Positions 34,499 through 44,819 of a DNA stretch of 64,000 nt are shown here, in pieces. This DNA is from Devosia sp. Leaf420 (GTDB lineage Bacteria > Pseudomonadota > Alphaproteobacteria > Rhizobiales > Devosiaceae): contig NZ_LMQU01000013.1 in assembly GCF_001425445.1 (NCBI RefSeq), positions 360,108-424,107 on the forward strand, given 5' to 3'. The notes under the pieces are model-generated. The model was not told where the DNA came from and searched no databases. It worked only from the letters and a program-made list of their open reading frames with translations. Position numbers and translations under genes: made by a program. Each line of letters opens with the position of its first letter. Position 1 is the first letter of the stretch.

Positions 34499-34524
34499 AT
34501 TTGAGCGGTACTGCATAGGTAAAG

Positions 34525-34551
34525 GCGGGTCGCAAGGCCCGCTTTTTGCTT
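34525..34551 (+). terminator. aspS terminator
   Basis: GCGGG 34525-34529 and CCCGC 34538-34542 form a short GC stem with an eight-base loop, followed by TTTTTGCTTTT. It lies 27 bases after the aspS stop. Confidence 0.65.
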
Positions 34552-34627
34552 TTCGCCCAGCGCTCCAAAGGTGCTTAAGGGGTCTTTAAGTGGGGCTGCC
34601 TTAACAATGCGATAAAGCCATGTTGAA

Positions 34628-36250
34628 GTGGATTCGTCGGTGAAGGCCAAGTTCTCGCACGTCCTTATGTTGCTTGGCGGCCTTTTGGCCTTCGTGCCGA
34701 TCCTGTCGGTCGACTTCGCACTCGACGCCTATGTGCGCTCCAAGGAGACCGCCGCGCTGCAGACGCGGATGGACGCCCTCAGCGCCGAGATCAATTACAA
34801 CGCAAACAATGCCGTCAGCGTGTTGCGCAAGGTTGTTGCGGATAGCCCTTCGTTCTGCACGCCGACCTTTACGGGCATCGCGCAGGCGGCGATCGAAAAC
34901 AGCTATAACGTCAAGCAGATCCTCGTCGAGAATATGGACGGCGTGCAGTATTGCGACGCGTTCGGGCGTGGCGTCTCGCATTCCCCGCTCTCGACATCGC
35001 TGCCCGTGCCGGGGCTGACCGAGACCATTACGGTGGTCAAGTTTGCCGACATGACGATGCCGGCGCTGAAGGTGACGCAGACGCTCGGTGGGGTGCGCCG
35101 GATTTCGGCGTTCGTCCCGCTGATGGCGACGACCGAGGAGTCGCTGGTCGAGAACCTGCCGCAGGGCGCGATGATCGATATTGCGCTGACGAGCGGCACG
35201 CCGGTGCTGTCGCTGGGTGAATCGATGGATTTCGACCGCTCGGTGAACCGGCAGGATTATCTGGCGGTGCAAAGCTATGCTGGCGAGTTGCCGATCAAGG
35301 TGCGTTATCTCCTGCCGTTCGCGGAAGCGCGGGCAGGGTATGCGGATCTCGATGTGGTTTTCACGCTGCTGTCGTGCGTTGGTAGCGCAATGTTGCTTCT
35401 CGTGACGCTGGCTTATGCCCGCCGGTCGCGGACGCCGTCTTTCGATCTCGAGCGCGCTATCGGCCGTAACGAAATCAAGCCGTACTATCAGCCGGTGATC
35501 AACCTCCGCACTGGCGGGCTTGTGGGCTGCGAAGTGCTGTGCCGCTGGGAAAAGCCCAATGGCGAAATCGTGCCGCCGGGCGTGTTCATCGACTATGCCG
35601 AGAACAGCGGCATGGCGATCCCGATGACGCTCTCGCTGATGCAGCAGGTGCGGTATGATCTGAGCGAACTGGCGCAGAAGATGCCGGGCCTGAAGATTTC
35701 GATCAATCTGTTCGAGGGGCACTTCCGCGATGTCGGCATTGTCGACGACGTGCAGGCCATCTTTGGGAATTCGCCAATCAGCTACGATCAGCTCGTGTTC
35801 GAAATCACCGAGCGCCGACCGCTCGAGAACTCGACGGCGGTCAATAGCGTCATCTCCGGTCTCCATGCGCTTGGTGCCAAGATTGCCATGGACGATGCTG
35901 GCACCGGGCACTCGAACCTGGCTTATATCGCGACGCTGGGTGTCGACGTGATCAAGATCGACCGTGTGTTCGTCGATATGGTCAAGCCGGGGACAACGCA
36001 GGTTGCGGTTCTCGATGGGCTGATTTCGATGGCCGCCAATCTTGGGTGCGAAATCGTCGCCGAGGGTGTCGAGACCGAGGCGCAGGCTGTTTACCTCCGC
36101 TCGCGTGGCGTGGTGCAGGCGCAGGGCTATATTTTTGCGCCTGCGCTAAAAGTGGGCGCGTTCAAGGAGTTGGCGCTAGCGCTACAGTCCGTGCCGCTCG
36201 GCTATGGCGATGCGCCTGACGCCAGCGAAATCGTTACCGACGCGGCCTGA
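34628..36250 (+). CDS. EAL-domain cyclic di-GMP phosphodiesterase with CSS-type sensor
   Basis: A 540-residue membrane protein. Residues 8-28 (FSHVLMLLGGLLAFVPILSV) are the first membrane helix, and a second lies at about 244-262. The periplasmic region between has SPSFCTPTF and YCDAFG, like a CSS-motif domain that senses redox. The EAL domain follows: GCEVLCRW (E-V-L form), ISINLFEGHF, FEITERRP, MDDAGTGHSN, IKIDRVFVD and EIVAEGVETEAQ, so the metal and catalytic residues are intact. It should hydrolyse cyclic di-GMP. The start is GTG; 34628 and 34640 are both possible, and no strong ribosome site was seen. Confidence 0.88.
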   Translation: MDSSVKAKFSHVLMLLGGLLAFVPILSVDFALDAYVRSKETAALQTRMDALSAEINYNANNAVSVLRKVVADSPSFCTPTFTGIAQAAIENSYNVKQILVENMDGVQYCDAFGRGVSHSPLSTSLPVPGLTETITVVKFADMTMPALKVTQTLGGVRRISAFVPLMATTEESLVENLPQGAMIDIALTSGTPVLSLGESMDFDRSVNRQDYLAVQSYAGELPIKVRYLLPFAEARAGYADLDVVFTLLSCVGSAMLLLVTLAYARRSRTPSFDLERAIGRNEIKPYYQPVINLRTGGLVGCEVLCRWEKPNGEIVPPGVFIDYAENSGMAIPMTLSLMQQVRYDLSELAQKMPGLKISINLFEGHFRDVGIVDDVQAIFGNSPISYDQLVFEITERRPLENSTAVNSVISGLHALGAKIAMDDAGTGHSNLAYIATLGVDVIKIDRVFVDMVKPGTTQVAVLDGLISMAANLGCEIVAEGVETEAQAVYLRSRGVVQAQGYIFAPALKVGAFKELALALQSVPLGYGDAPDASEIVTDAA

Positions 36251-36377
36251 GGCCAACCAAGACCAATTGCTTAGACGACCGGCGCTGATTCTTGCGACGG
36301 CTGTGGGCTGACGCCCCTTTTCTTCGGCGCCGATTGGTGGCAGGTACGGCACGTATTTGCCTGTGCCGGAGGAAAGC

Positions 36378-38657
36378 GTGTCGACCGATCCCAATGAGCA
36401 ACGCAAGATCCTGCGCGACGCGGCTCTGCACTTCCACGAATTCCCCAAGCCCGGCAAGCTTGAAATCCAGCCGATCAAGCCGCTGGGCAACCAGCGCGAT
36501 CTGGCACTAGCTTATTCCCCTGGCGTCGCCGCGCCGTGCGAGGAAATCGCCGAAAATCCTGAAACGGTCGCACGCTATACATCGCGGCAGAACCTCGTCG
36601 CCGTGATCTCCAATGGTACGGCTGTGCTGGGGCTCGGCAATATCGGGGCGCTGGCGTCGAAGCCAGTGATGGAAGGCAAGGCGGTTCTGTTCAAGAAATT
36701 CGCTGGGATCGACGTGTTCGATCTTGAAGTGGATGAAATCGAGCCGACCAAATTCGTCGATGCCGTGGCGCCGCTCTGGCCGACGTTTGGGGGCATCAAT
36801 CTTGAGGATATCCGGGCGCCGGACTGCTTCGAGATCGAGGAAAAGCTGCGCGAGCGCATGCCGATCCCTGTGTTCCATGACGACCAACATGGCACGGCGA
36901 TCATTGTCGGAGCAGCGGTACTCAATGGGCTCGAGCTGACCGGAAAGAAGATCGAAGAGGTCAAAATTTGTACGTCCGGGGCAGGGGCCGCGGCCATCGC
37001 TTGCCTTAACGTTCTCGTGGCACTTGGGGCCAAATATGAGAACATTTGGGTAGCGGACAAGGACGGTTTGGTTACCCATAAGCGCAATGACGTCAACGAC
37101 AAGTGGCGCGGCCAATTCCGGCGCGAAAGCGACGCGACGACGCTGGCTGAAGTCATCGAAGGTGCCGACGTCTTCCTCGGCCTCTCGGCTGCCGGTGCGT
37201 TGAAGCCTGAAATGCTGATGAAGATGGCGCCCAAGCCGCTCATCCTCGCGCTCGCTAATCCAAATCCAGAAATCATGCCCGAAGTCGCCAAGGCGACGCG
37301 GCCCGATGCCATGGTCTGCACCGGCCGATCGGACTATCCGAACCAGGTCAACAACGTCCTCTGCTTCCCCTTCATTTTCCGCGGCGCGCTCGATGTGCAT
37401 GCGACGACGATCAATGAAGAGATGAAGCTGGCGGCGGTGCGGGCGATCGCTAAGCTCGCGCATGAGCCAGGCCTTGAAGTGTCGCCTTCGGGCGCGCCGG
37501 CCGTGTTTGGACCGGACCACATCATTCCCAATCCGTTCGACCAGCGGCTGATCCTGCGCATTGCGCCGGCCGTGGCGCGGGCGGCCATGGAATCGGGTGT
37601 GGCGAAGCGCCCGATCGAAGATTGGGACGTCTATCAGGATCGCCTCAACCGCTTCGTGTTCCGCTCAGGCCTCGTGATGAAGCCGATCGTCGATCGGGCG
37701 CAGGGGCAGGGGAAGCGGATTGCTTTTGCCGATGGCGAAGACGAGCGCGTGCTGCGCGCGGCGCAGGTGGTGCTCGAAGAACGTATCGCCCGCCCGATTC
37801 TCATCGGCCGTCCCGCGGTCATCGAGGCGCGTATCGAACGCTTTGGCCTGAGCATTCAGCCTGGTCGCGATTTCGAGGTGATCAACCCTGAAGACGATCC
37901 GCGCTATCGCGACTATGTCAGCCTGTTCCACTCGCTGGTGGGCCGCAATGGCGTGACGCCGGATACGGCGCGTACGATCGTTCGCACCAATACCACCGTC
38001 ATCGGGGCGTTGGCGGTGAAGCGTGGTGAGGCGGATGGCCTGATCTGTGGCTTGCAGGGCCGCTTTATCAAGCACGTCCGCGATATCCGCTCGATCATCG
38101 GGCTGCAGGACGGTGTCAACGACGCCTCGGCGCTGTCGATGCTGATCATGCCGCGCGGCGCGTTCTTCCTCGCCGACACCTATGTGAACATGAACCCGTC
38201 GGCCGATGAGCTGGTGAGCATTACGCTGCAGGCCCGTGATCACCTCAAGCGCTTCAATATCGAAGCTCGCGTGGCGCTCCTGAGCTATTCGAACTTCGGT
38301 TCGCGCGATGGCGACAGCGCCTTCAAGATGCGCGAAGTCTATGCCAAGCTGAAAGTCGCGGCGCCAGACCTGATCGTGGAAGGCGAAATGCAGGGCGACT
38401 TGGCGCTCAACCAGGAACTGCGCGAGCGCTATGTGCCCGAGACGGTGCTGCGCGGCGAAGCCAATCTGCTGATCTTCCCAGATCTCGATGCGGCTAACCT
38501 TTCCATGACGCTGCTCAAGGAAATGAACAATGCGCTTGCCGTAGGGCCGATCCTGATGGGCACCAAGGCGCCGGCTCATATTCTTGCGCCCTCGGTGACG
38601 AGCCGTGGCATCGTCAATATGGCGGCAATCGCGGCCAACGAAGCTGTGGGGGCTTAA
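36378..38657 (+). CDS. maeB: NADP-dependent malic enzyme with phosphotransacetylase-like domain
   Basis: A 759-residue two-domain enzyme. Residues 1 to about 430 are a malic enzyme ([48 protein letters not shown] and the [19 protein letters not shown] nucleotide loop). The rest is a phosphotransacetylase-like domain ([14 protein letters not shown]) thought to be regulatory. It decarboxylates malate to pyruvate. GTG at 36378 has GGAGG five bases upstream and was preferred to the TTG at 36357. A Dabb protein gene starts three bases after the stop. Confidence 0.92.
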   Translation: MSTDPNEQRKILRDAALHFHEFPKPGKLEIQPIKPLGNQRDLALAYSPGVAAPCEEIAENPETVARYTSRQNLVAVISNGTAVLGLGNIGALASKPVMEGKAVLFKKFAGIDVFDLEVDEIEPTKFVDAVAPLWPTFGGINLEDIRAPDCFEIEEKLRERMPIPVFHDDQHGTAIIVGAAVLNGLELTGKKIEEVKICTSGAGAAAIACLNVLVALGAKYENIWVADKDGLVTHKRNDVNDKWRGQFRRESDATTLAEVIEGADVFLGLSAAGALKPEMLMKMAPKPLILALANPNPEIMPEVAKATRPDAMVCTGRSDYPNQVNNVLCFPFIFRGALDVHATTINEEMKLAAVRAIAKLAHEPGLEVSPSGAPAVFGPDHIIPNPFDQRLILRIAPAVARAAMESGVAKRPIEDWDVYQDRLNRFVFRSGLVMKPIVDRAQGQGKRIAFADGEDERVLRAAQVVLEERIARPILIGRPAVIEARIERFGLSIQPGRDFEVINPEDDPRYRDYVSLFHSLVGRNGVTPDTARTIVRTNTTVIGALAVKRGEADGLICGLQGRFIKHVRDIRSIIGLQDGVNDASALSMLIMPRGAFFLADTYVNMNPSADELVSITLQARDHLKRFNIEARVALLSYSNFGSRDGDSAFKMREVYAKLKVAAPDLIVEGEMQGDLALNQELRERYVPETVLRGEANLLIFPDLDAANLSMTLLKEMNNALAVGPILMGTKAPAHILAPSVTSRGIVNMAAIAANEAVGA

Positions 38658-38660
38658 GGC

Positions 38661-38951
38661 ATGATCCGTCACACTGTGGTTTTCTCGCTCAAGCACGCTG
38701 CGGGTTCGGTTGAGGAACATGCATTTCTGGACGCAGCCCTCGTGCTAGAGGCTATTCCTGGCGTCCAGAAATTCGAGCGTCTCCGACAGGTAAGCCCGAA
38801 GGCGGACTATGCCTTTGGGTTCTCGATGGAGTTCGTCGATCAGGCTGCCTATGACGGCTATAATGTGCATCCCGATCACGTCGCCTTCGTGCGGGATCGT
38901 TGGGTGCCCGAAGTCGCGCGGTTCCAGGAGATCGACTACGTTGCGCTCTGA
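38661..38951 (+). CDS. Dabb family (stress-responsive A/B barrel) protein
   Basis: A 96-residue ferredoxin-like barrel protein. The start MIRHTVVFSLKHAAGSVEEH, the segment FSMEFVDQAAYDGYNVHP and the end EVARFQEIDYVA match the Dabb domain. These proteins are small dimers, and most have no known reaction. It begins three bases after maeB and is probably translated from the same message. Confidence 0.85.
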   Translation: MIRHTVVFSLKHAAGSVEEHAFLDAALVLEAIPGVQKFERLRQVSPKADYAFGFSMEFVDQAAYDGYNVHPDHVAFVRDRWVPEVARFQEIDYVAL

Positions 38952-39008
38952 GGTGTGACAGGGTAAGACCTGCTGCACATCCCGCGACGAACAGCCGAGG
39001 AAGTCACC

Positions 39009-39980
39009 ATGAACCAGATCGCTGTGTTCAGTGGCAGTGCGCATCCGGAGCTGGCCAGCCAGATCTGCGCGGAACTTGCGGTTCCGCTGCAGCCGACGCG
39101 GATCAAGCGCTTTTCCAACGACTGTATCGAAGTGCAATTGCAGGCCAATTGCCGCGAACAGGAAGTGTTCCTCGTCCAGACCCTGGCCGAGCCGGTGCAG
39201 GAACACCTGATGGAATTGCTGCTGATGCTCGACGCGGCGCGGGGCGCCTCGGCAGCACGGATCACGGCCGTCATCCCGCACTATTCCTATGCCCGATCGG
39301 ACAAGAAGGATGCGCCGCGCATTTCAATCGGCGGGCGTTTGGTCGCTGATCTCCTTAAGACCGCGGGTGCCGATCGCGTTCTGACCATGACGCTGCACTC
39401 GCCACAGGTGCATGGCTTTTTCAGCGTGCCTGTCGATCACCTCCATGCGCTCATGGAATTGGCCGAGCATTTCAGGCGCTTCGATCTCTCGAACTCCGTC
39501 GTGGTTTCGCCTGATCTGGGCAATGCCAAGACGGCGGCGGCTTTTGCGAAACGGCTGGGACTGCCGGTGGCCGCCGGCGCCAAGGAGCGGATTTCGGATA
39601 CGCAGGTGCGGATCTCGGCCGTGATCGGCGATGTGCGCGGCAAGGACGTGATCATTCTCGACGATGAGATCGCAAGCGGCGGGTCGATCCTCGAACTGCT
39701 CAAGCATCTGCGCGCCAATGGCGCGCGATCCATGCGGGTCGCGTGCACGCATGGGATTTTTGCGGGCGGGTCGGTGGCCCGGCTTGCGGCGGAGCCGGAT
39801 GTCGTCGAGATCGTTTGCACCAACACCTTGCCCAATGCGGCACGGCAGGCTCATGGCAAGCTGACGGTTCTGTCGGTTGCGCCAGCTTTGGCCGAAGCAA
39901 TGCGCCGGATCAGTTCGGGCGAGTCGGTCAGTGCGCTCTTCGACGAAAATACCTCCATGCCACGCGTGGCGGCGGAATAG
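39009..39980 (+). CDS. Divergent ribose-phosphate pyrophosphokinase paralog
   Basis: A 323-residue member of the PRPP synthetase family, which makes phosphoribosyl pyrophosphate from ribose-5-phosphate and ATP. Matching parts are KRFSNDCIEVQLQ, HYSYARSDKKDAPR, TLHSPQVHGFFSVPVDHLHA and DVIILDDEIASGGSILELL. The PRPP loop DDEIASGGS differs from the usual DDMIDTAGT-type loop, so it is a divergent paralog rather than the housekeeping Prs. The ATG has GAGG nearby. No purine or histidine gene is next to it; ftsB follows 58 bases later. Confidence 0.82.
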   Translation: MNQIAVFSGSAHPELASQICAELAVPLQPTRIKRFSNDCIEVQLQANCREQEVFLVQTLAEPVQEHLMELLLMLDAARGASAARITAVIPHYSYARSDKKDAPRISIGGRLVADLLKTAGADRVLTMTLHSPQVHGFFSVPVDHLHALMELAEHFRRFDLSNSVVVSPDLGNAKTAAAFAKRLGLPVAAGAKERISDTQVRISAVIGDVRGKDVIILDDEIASGGSILELLKHLRANGARSMRVACTHGIFAGGSVARLAAEPDVVEIVCTNTLPNAARQAHGKLTVLSVAPALAEAMRRISSGESVSALFDENTSMPRVAAE

Positions 39981-40038
39981 CTAACTGCGCATTAATCGAT
40001 AGCTGGGATAGTGAACCTTCCTGGGAATTGGTTCGACT

Positions 40039-40437
40039 ATGCCAACTCGTTTAAAACGCCCGCCTTTCTGGCGCCCCTTGGGGCTTGCCATCGCGCTCCT
40101 GGCCTTTCAGGGCTATCTTGGCTATTCGGCCATCAGCGGGCAATTCGGCATCGAAAGCCGCGAAGCGATTCACAACGACATCCAGGTTTTGAAGGATAAG
40201 TCTTCGGCTCTGCAGGCCGAGATCGACAGCTTCGAGCATCGCAATTCGCTGATGAATCCGCGCCATCTCGACCCCGATATCGTCACCGAGCGGGCCCGCG
40301 CGCTGCTTAATATGGCCAATGCTGACGATATCCTCGTGATGGTCGATCCGAATACCGGTAAACCTATTTCCGGTAAATTCGAAGAATCAACCGACGGCGA
40401 GTTAATCAAGATTATCGAAGACGGATCAACGCTTTAG
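40039..40437 (+). CDS. ftsB: FtsB/DivIC family septum formation initiator
   Basis: A 132-residue bitopic membrane protein. LGLAIALLAFQGYLGYSAIS (about 14-33) is the single membrane helix. It is followed by a coiled coil (DIQVLKDKSSALQAEIDSFE), and then MNPRHLDPDIVTERARALL, which is conserved in the family. It works with FtsL and FtsQ at the division septum. It lies 113 bases upstream of pdhA, as in many alphaproteobacteria. Confidence 0.9.
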   Translation: MPTRLKRPPFWRPLGLAIALLAFQGYLGYSAISGQFGIESREAIHNDIQVLKDKSSALQAEIDSFEHRNSLMNPRHLDPDIVTERARALLNMANADDILVMVDPNTGKPISGKFEESTDGELIKIIEDGSTL

Positions 40438-40550
40438 GTTGATTTGCTTTGCTTGCTCTTGGCAATTTTATCTGCTCTAAGCTTGCGCTATAGTCTCAGA
40501 GATGGCCTGATCGGCCCAGCGGCAAATTCCATTCTAGACGGGAGCCTACC

Positions 40551-41570
40551 ATGGCGCGCAAGGCGACGGCCACTTCGGCCACGACGCAGCCCAACGTCCC
40601 ACAGTTCACCAATGAACAGGATCTCGACGCATTCCGCGAGATGCTGCTCATCCGCCGGTTCGAAGAAAAGGCCGGCCAGATGTATGGCATGGGCCTCATC
40701 GGCGGCTTCTGCCACCTCTATATCGGCCAGGAAGCTGTCGTCACCGGCATCACCATGGCGAGTGAAAAGGGCAAGGACGCCCAGATCACCGGCTACCGTG
40801 ACCACGGCCACATGCTGGTCATGGGCCTCGACCCCAAGGGTGTGATGGCTGAGCTCACCGGTCGCCAGGGCGGCTTGTCGAAAGGCAAGGGCGGCTCGAT
40901 GCACATGTTCTCCAACGAACATCGCTTCTATGGCGGCAACGGCATCGTCGGCGCGCAGGTTTCGCTCGGCGCAGGCCTGGCTTTTGCTGCAAAATATACC
41001 GGCGACGGTTCGGTCAGCATTGCCTATTTCGGCGACGGCGCGGCCAATCAGGGCCAGGTCTACGAAAGCTTCAACATGGCCAAGCTCTGGAAGCTGCCGG
41101 TTGTCTTCGTGATCGAGAACAACAAATACGCCATGGGCACCTCGATCGAGCGCGCCGCGGCAACCACCGACTTCTCCAAGCGCGGCGCTTCGTTCGACAT
41201 TCCGGGCGAGCAGGTCGATGGTATGGATGTGCGCATGGTCCATGATGCCGCCAAGCGCGCCATCGAGCATGCCCGTTCGGGCAATGGCCCCTACATCCTC
41301 GAAATGCTGACCTATCGCTATCGCGGCCACTCCATGTCCGACCCGGCAAAATATCGCTCCAAGGACGAAGTGACCAAGTATCGCCAGGAACGCGACCCGA
41401 TCGAACAGGTCCGTGCCCGTCTTCTCGAAGCCGGCAGCGTCACCGAGGAAGACCTCAAGAAGATCGAAACCGATATTCGCGCTATCGTCACGGAAGCGGC
41501 CGATTTTGCGACCAACGATCCAGAACCCGATGCTTCGGAACTCTGGACCGACATCACGATCGAGGCCTAA
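40551..41570 (+). CDS. pdhA: Pyruvate dehydrogenase E1 component alpha subunit
   Basis: A 339-residue E1-alpha that binds thiamine diphosphate and decarboxylates pyruvate. MLLIRRFEEKAGQMYGMGLI and GFCHLYIGQEAVV open the fold, and GDGAANQGQVYESFNMAKLW with IENNKYAMGT is the thiamine diphosphate/magnesium motif. GHSMSDPAKYR near the end holds the phosphorylation-loop region. GGGAG lies six bases before the ATG. It begins the pdhA-(membrane protein)-pdhB-pdhC run. Confidence 0.96.
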   Translation: MARKATATSATTQPNVPQFTNEQDLDAFREMLLIRRFEEKAGQMYGMGLIGGFCHLYIGQEAVVTGITMASEKGKDAQITGYRDHGHMLVMGLDPKGVMAELTGRQGGLSKGKGGSMHMFSNEHRFYGGNGIVGAQVSLGAGLAFAAKYTGDGSVSIAYFGDGAANQGQVYESFNMAKLWKLPVVFVIENNKYAMGTSIERAAATTDFSKRGASFDIPGEQVDGMDVRMVHDAAKRAIEHARSGNGPYILEMLTYRYRGHSMSDPAKYRSKDEVTKYRQERDPIEQVRARLLEAGSVTEEDLKKIETDIRAIVTEAADFATNDPEPDASELWTDITIEA

Positions 41571-41576
41571 GCGCAG

Positions 41577-41972
41577 ATGGGCATCCTGCTCGGCGTCATT
41601 ATGCTGTTTGCTCTGCTGTCTGGCGCGCTTGCCGCCGGACAGGCCGTGGCGATCAGCCGTCGTGCATCGGTCAGCGGACCGAGCCTGCGCGACTGGCTTT
41701 TTGGCTGGTGGCGTTTCGAGCGGATTTCCGGCTGGGCCGGGCTGAGCGGCGAAGTGCAGGCTGCCACCTATAAGCGCGCTGTTATCGCGTGCCTCGTCTT
41801 TATCATTTTCGGCCTGATCCTGAGCGGCTGGGTCGTCAATCAACGTCAGGGTCCGGCGCAGGTCAGCGCCGTCACCTCAACCGATTGGCACGTGCGTCCC
41901 GCCCGTCTCGCCGAACACTTTGACATTCGCCGCGCGGCTGACATGCCCGGCGCGCTCATTCTGGAGAGCTGA
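41577..41972 (+). CDS. Small membrane protein between pdhA and pdhB
   Basis: A 131-residue protein with two hydrophobic segments: [22 protein letters not shown] at the N-terminus and [18 protein letters not shown] at about 70-87. The central [20 protein letters not shown] is rich in tryptophan and glycine. I recognise no family. It starts seven bases after the pdhA stop and ends one base before pdhB, so it is certainly in the operon. Few pyruvate dehydrogenase operons carry a gene here. Confidence 0.7.
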   Translation: MGILLGVIMLFALLSGALAAGQAVAISRRASVSGPSLRDWLFGWWRFERISGWAGLSGEVQAATYKRAVIACLVFIIFGLILSGWVVNQRQGPAQVSAVTSTDWHVRPARLAEHFDIRRAADMPGALILES

Positions 41973-41973
41973 T

Positions 41974-43371
41974 ATGCCCCAAATCCTCATGCCCGCCCTG
42001 TCTCCCACGATGGAAGAGGGCAAGCTCGCCAAGTGGCTCGTCAAGGTCGGCGACACCGTCAAATCCGGCGACGTGCTGGCTGAAATCGAAACCGATAAGG
42101 CGACGATGGAAGTCGAGTCGGTCGATGAGGGCGTGGTCAAGGAAATCCTCGTCGAGGAAGGCACCGAAGGCGTGAAGGTCAATACCCCGATCGCGCTTGT
42201 GCTCGGCGAAGGCGAGGAAGTCGGCGAGGGCAATCGCCCGGCGGCTCAGGCGACTTCGTCCGATCCAGAAGGCCAGTCGGCCGTGCCGGAAGCGGCGGCC
42301 GCGCCAGTGCCTGCCGAGCCCAAGACCGGCGGCGAAGCGCCGAAATTCGTGGCGCAGAACGATCCCGACCTGCCAGAAGGCGTCGAAATGGTCGAGCTGA
42401 CCGTGCGTCAGGCGCTCAACGAAGCCATGGCCGAAGAAATGCGTTCGGACGCCAATGTCTTCATCATGGGCGAGGAAGTGGCCGAATATCAGGGTGCCTA
42501 TAAGGTGACCCAGGGCCTGTTGCAGGAATTCGGCCCGCAGCGCGTTATCGATACGCCAATCACCGAGCATGGTTTTGCCGGTCTCGCTGTTGGTGCGGCC
42601 TTTGCTGGCCTCAAGCCGATCGTTGAATTCATGACCTGGAATTTTGCCATGCAGGCGATCGACCAGATCATCAACTCTGCCGCCAAGCAGCTTTATATGT
42701 CCGGTGGCCAGGTCAAGGCGCCGATGGTGTTCCGCGGCCCCAACGGCGTCGCCTCGCGCGTTGCCGCCCAGCACAGCCAGGATTATTCGGCATGGTACAG
42801 CCATGTGCCGGGCCTGACCGTCATCGCGCCTTATAGCGCGGCAGACGCTAAGGGCCTTCTCAAGGCGGCGATCCGCTCGCCGAACCCGGTCGTCTTCCTT
42901 GAAAACGAAATTCTCTACGGCTCCACCGGCCTCGTGCCGAAGATGGACGACTTCGTGCTGCCGATCGGCAAGGCGCGGATCGCCCGCAAGGGTGCCGATG
43001 TGACTATCGTGTCGTTCTCCATTGGCATGCGCTATGCGACCCAGGCGACGGAAAAGCTGGTTGCGGCTGGTGTCGATGTCGAACTCATCGATCTGCGCAC
43101 GCTGCGTCCGATGGACAGCGACACCGTCATCGAGTCGGTCAAGAAGACCGGTCGCCTCGTGACCGTCGAAGAAGGCTGGCCGCAGGGCGGCATCGGCGCC
43201 GAACTCGCCGCCCGCGTCATGGAACAGGCTTTCGACTATCTCGATGCGCCCGTGCTGCGCGTGACCGGCAAGGACGTTCCGATGCCCTATGCCGCGAACC
43301 TTGAAAAGCTGGCCTTGCCCCATGTTGACGAAGTGATCGCGGCTGTGAATGCCGTGACCTATCGCTCGTAA
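41974..43371 (+). CDS. pdhB: Pyruvate dehydrogenase E1 component beta subunit with lipoyl domain
   Basis: A 465-residue E1-beta with an N-terminal biotinyl/lipoyl domain (residues 1-77, lipoyl lysine K42 in [11 protein letters not shown]), an alanine/proline linker, and the transketolase-like beta subunit from about 130. [20 protein letters not shown] and [19 protein letters not shown] are characteristic. Fusion of a lipoyl domain to E1-beta is typical of alphaproteobacteria. The ATG at 41974 directly follows the membrane protein gene; a longer frame would overlap it. Confidence 0.96.
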   Translation: MPQILMPALSPTMEEGKLAKWLVKVGDTVKSGDVLAEIETDKATMEVESVDEGVVKEILVEEGTEGVKVNTPIALVLGEGEEVGEGNRPAAQATSSDPEGQSAVPEAAAAPVPAEPKTGGEAPKFVAQNDPDLPEGVEMVELTVRQALNEAMAEEMRSDANVFIMGEEVAEYQGAYKVTQGLLQEFGPQRVIDTPITEHGFAGLAVGAAFAGLKPIVEFMTWNFAMQAIDQIINSAAKQLYMSGGQVKAPMVFRGPNGVASRVAAQHSQDYSAWYSHVPGLTVIAPYSAADAKGLLKAAIRSPNPVVFLENEILYGSTGLVPKMDDFVLPIGKARIARKGADVTIVSFSIGMRYATQATEKLVAAGVDVELIDLRTLRPMDSDTVIESVKKTGRLVTVEEGWPQGGIGAELAARVMEQAFDYLDAPVLRVTGKDVPMPYAANLEKLALPHVDEVIAAVNAVTYRS

Positions 43372-43382
43372 GGAGACCCGGT

Positions 43383-44810
43383 ATGCCAATCGATATCACC
43401 ATGCCGGCGCTTTCTCCCACGATGGAAGAGGGCAAGCTTGCCAAGTGGCACGTCAAGGAAGGCGACTCGGTCTCTTCCGGTGACGTGATCGCCGAGATCG
43501 AAACCGACAAGGCCACGATGGAAGTCGAGGCCGTCGACGAAGGCAAGATCGGCAAGATCCTCGTTGCCGAAGGCACGGACAATGTGAAGGTCAATGCCGT
43601 CATCGCTGTGCTGCTGCAGGAAGGCGAAGACGCCAGCGCCATCAGTTCGAGCGGCGCAAAGCCGGCCGAGGCACCGAAGGCTGAGGCCAAGACCGAAGCG
43701 CCGAAGGGCGATGCGGGCACGCTGCAATATGACAAGGGCACGTCGACGACCTCGACCGCGCCTGTCGCCAATTCCAATTCCGGCTCCAGCGCGCCTAAGT
43801 CGGGAGAGGCTGCACAGCTTCAGAGCAATATCGCGAGTGCCGGTCAGAAGCTACAGTCTGGCGCTGCCAACGCTAATGGCGGTCGAGTGTTCGCTTCGCC
43901 GCTGGCCAAGCGCCTTGCCAAGGAGGCGGGGATCGATCTCGCTTCGGTGGCGGGTTCTGGTCCGAAGGGGCGCGTGATCAAGGCTGACGTGGAAGCGGCG
44001 AAGTCCGGCAAGGGCGCTGCTAAGCCTGCTGCTGGTGCGCCGGCGGCTGCCGCTGCGCCTGCGACGGGCATGAGCAAGAACCAGGTCATGGCGCTGTTCG
44101 AGGAAGGCACTTACGAAGTCGTGCCGAACGACGGCATGCGTAAGGTCGTGGCCGCGCGCCTGACCGAAAGCAAGCAGACCGTTCCGCACTTCTACCTCAC
44201 GCTCGATTGCAAGATCGATGCGCTGATGGCCGCCCGCGAGCAGATCAATGGCGCGGCGCCCAAGAGCAAGGACGGCAAGCCGGGCTACAAGCTCTCGGTC
44301 AATGACTTCGTGATGAAGGCCTGGGCCATTGCGCTGCAGCGCGTTCCGGCCGCCAACGCGACCTGGGCCGGGGACTCGATCCTCTACCACAAGCGTTCAG
44401 ACGTTGCGGTTGCCGTGTCCGTACCGGGCGGTCTCTTCACGCCGGTGGTCAAATCCTGCGACACCAAGACCCTTCGCGAAATCTCGGAAGAGGTGAAGGA
44501 TCTGGCGGGTCGCGCAAAATCGAAGAAGCTGGCGCCGCATGAATATCAGGGCGGTTCGTCCTCGGTGTCCAATCTCGGCATGTTTGGCATCAAGCACTTC
44601 TCGGCCGTGATCAACCCGCCGCATGGCACGATCCTTGCGGTCGGCGCTGGCGAAGAGCGCGTCTATCCCGAGAATGGCCAGATCAAGATCGGCCAGTTCA
44701 TGACGGTCACGCTCTCCTGCGATCACCGCGCGGTCGATGGTGCGCTGGGTGCCGAACTGCTCGGCGTCTTCAAGGGGCTGATCGAAAACCCGGTGATGAT
44801 GCTGGCTTAA
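43383..44810 (+). CDS. pdhC: Pyruvate dehydrogenase E2, dihydrolipoyllysine acetyltransferase
   Basis: A 475-residue E2. The lipoyl domain is at 1-77 with K43 in [10 protein letters not shown], followed by a long Ala/Pro/Lys linker, a peripheral subunit-binding domain at about 160-195 ([18 protein letters not shown]), and the catalytic core with [16 protein letters not shown] near 440-455. The core forms the central scaffold of the complex. AAGGAG lies eight bases before the ATG. pdhB and pdhC share highly similar first 70 codons, so recombination between them is possible. Confidence 0.96.
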   Translation: MPIDITMPALSPTMEEGKLAKWHVKEGDSVSSGDVIAEIETDKATMEVEAVDEGKIGKILVAEGTDNVKVNAVIAVLLQEGEDASAISSSGAKPAEAPKAEAKTEAPKGDAGTLQYDKGTSTTSTAPVANSNSGSSAPKSGEAAQLQSNIASAGQKLQSGAANANGGRVFASPLAKRLAKEAGIDLASVAGSGPKGRVIKADVEAAKSGKGAAKPAAGAPAAAAAPATGMSKNQVMALFEEGTYEVVPNDGMRKVVAARLTESKQTVPHFYLTLDCKIDALMAAREQINGAAPKSKDGKPGYKLSVNDFVMKAWAIALQRVPAANATWAGDSILYHKRSDVAVAVSVPGGLFTPVVKSCDTKTLREISEEVKDLAGRAKSKKLAPHEYQGGSSSVSNLGMFGIKHFSAVINPPHGTILAVGAGEERVYPENGQIKIGQFMTVTLSCDHRAVDGALGAELLGVFKGLIENPVMMLA

Positions 44811-44819
44811 GGAGGGGAT

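Noticed and set aside
40488..43389. Long minus-strand frames antisense to pdhA and pdhB
   Set aside because: They are shadows of highly expressed, codon-biased genes, and the sense genes are certain.
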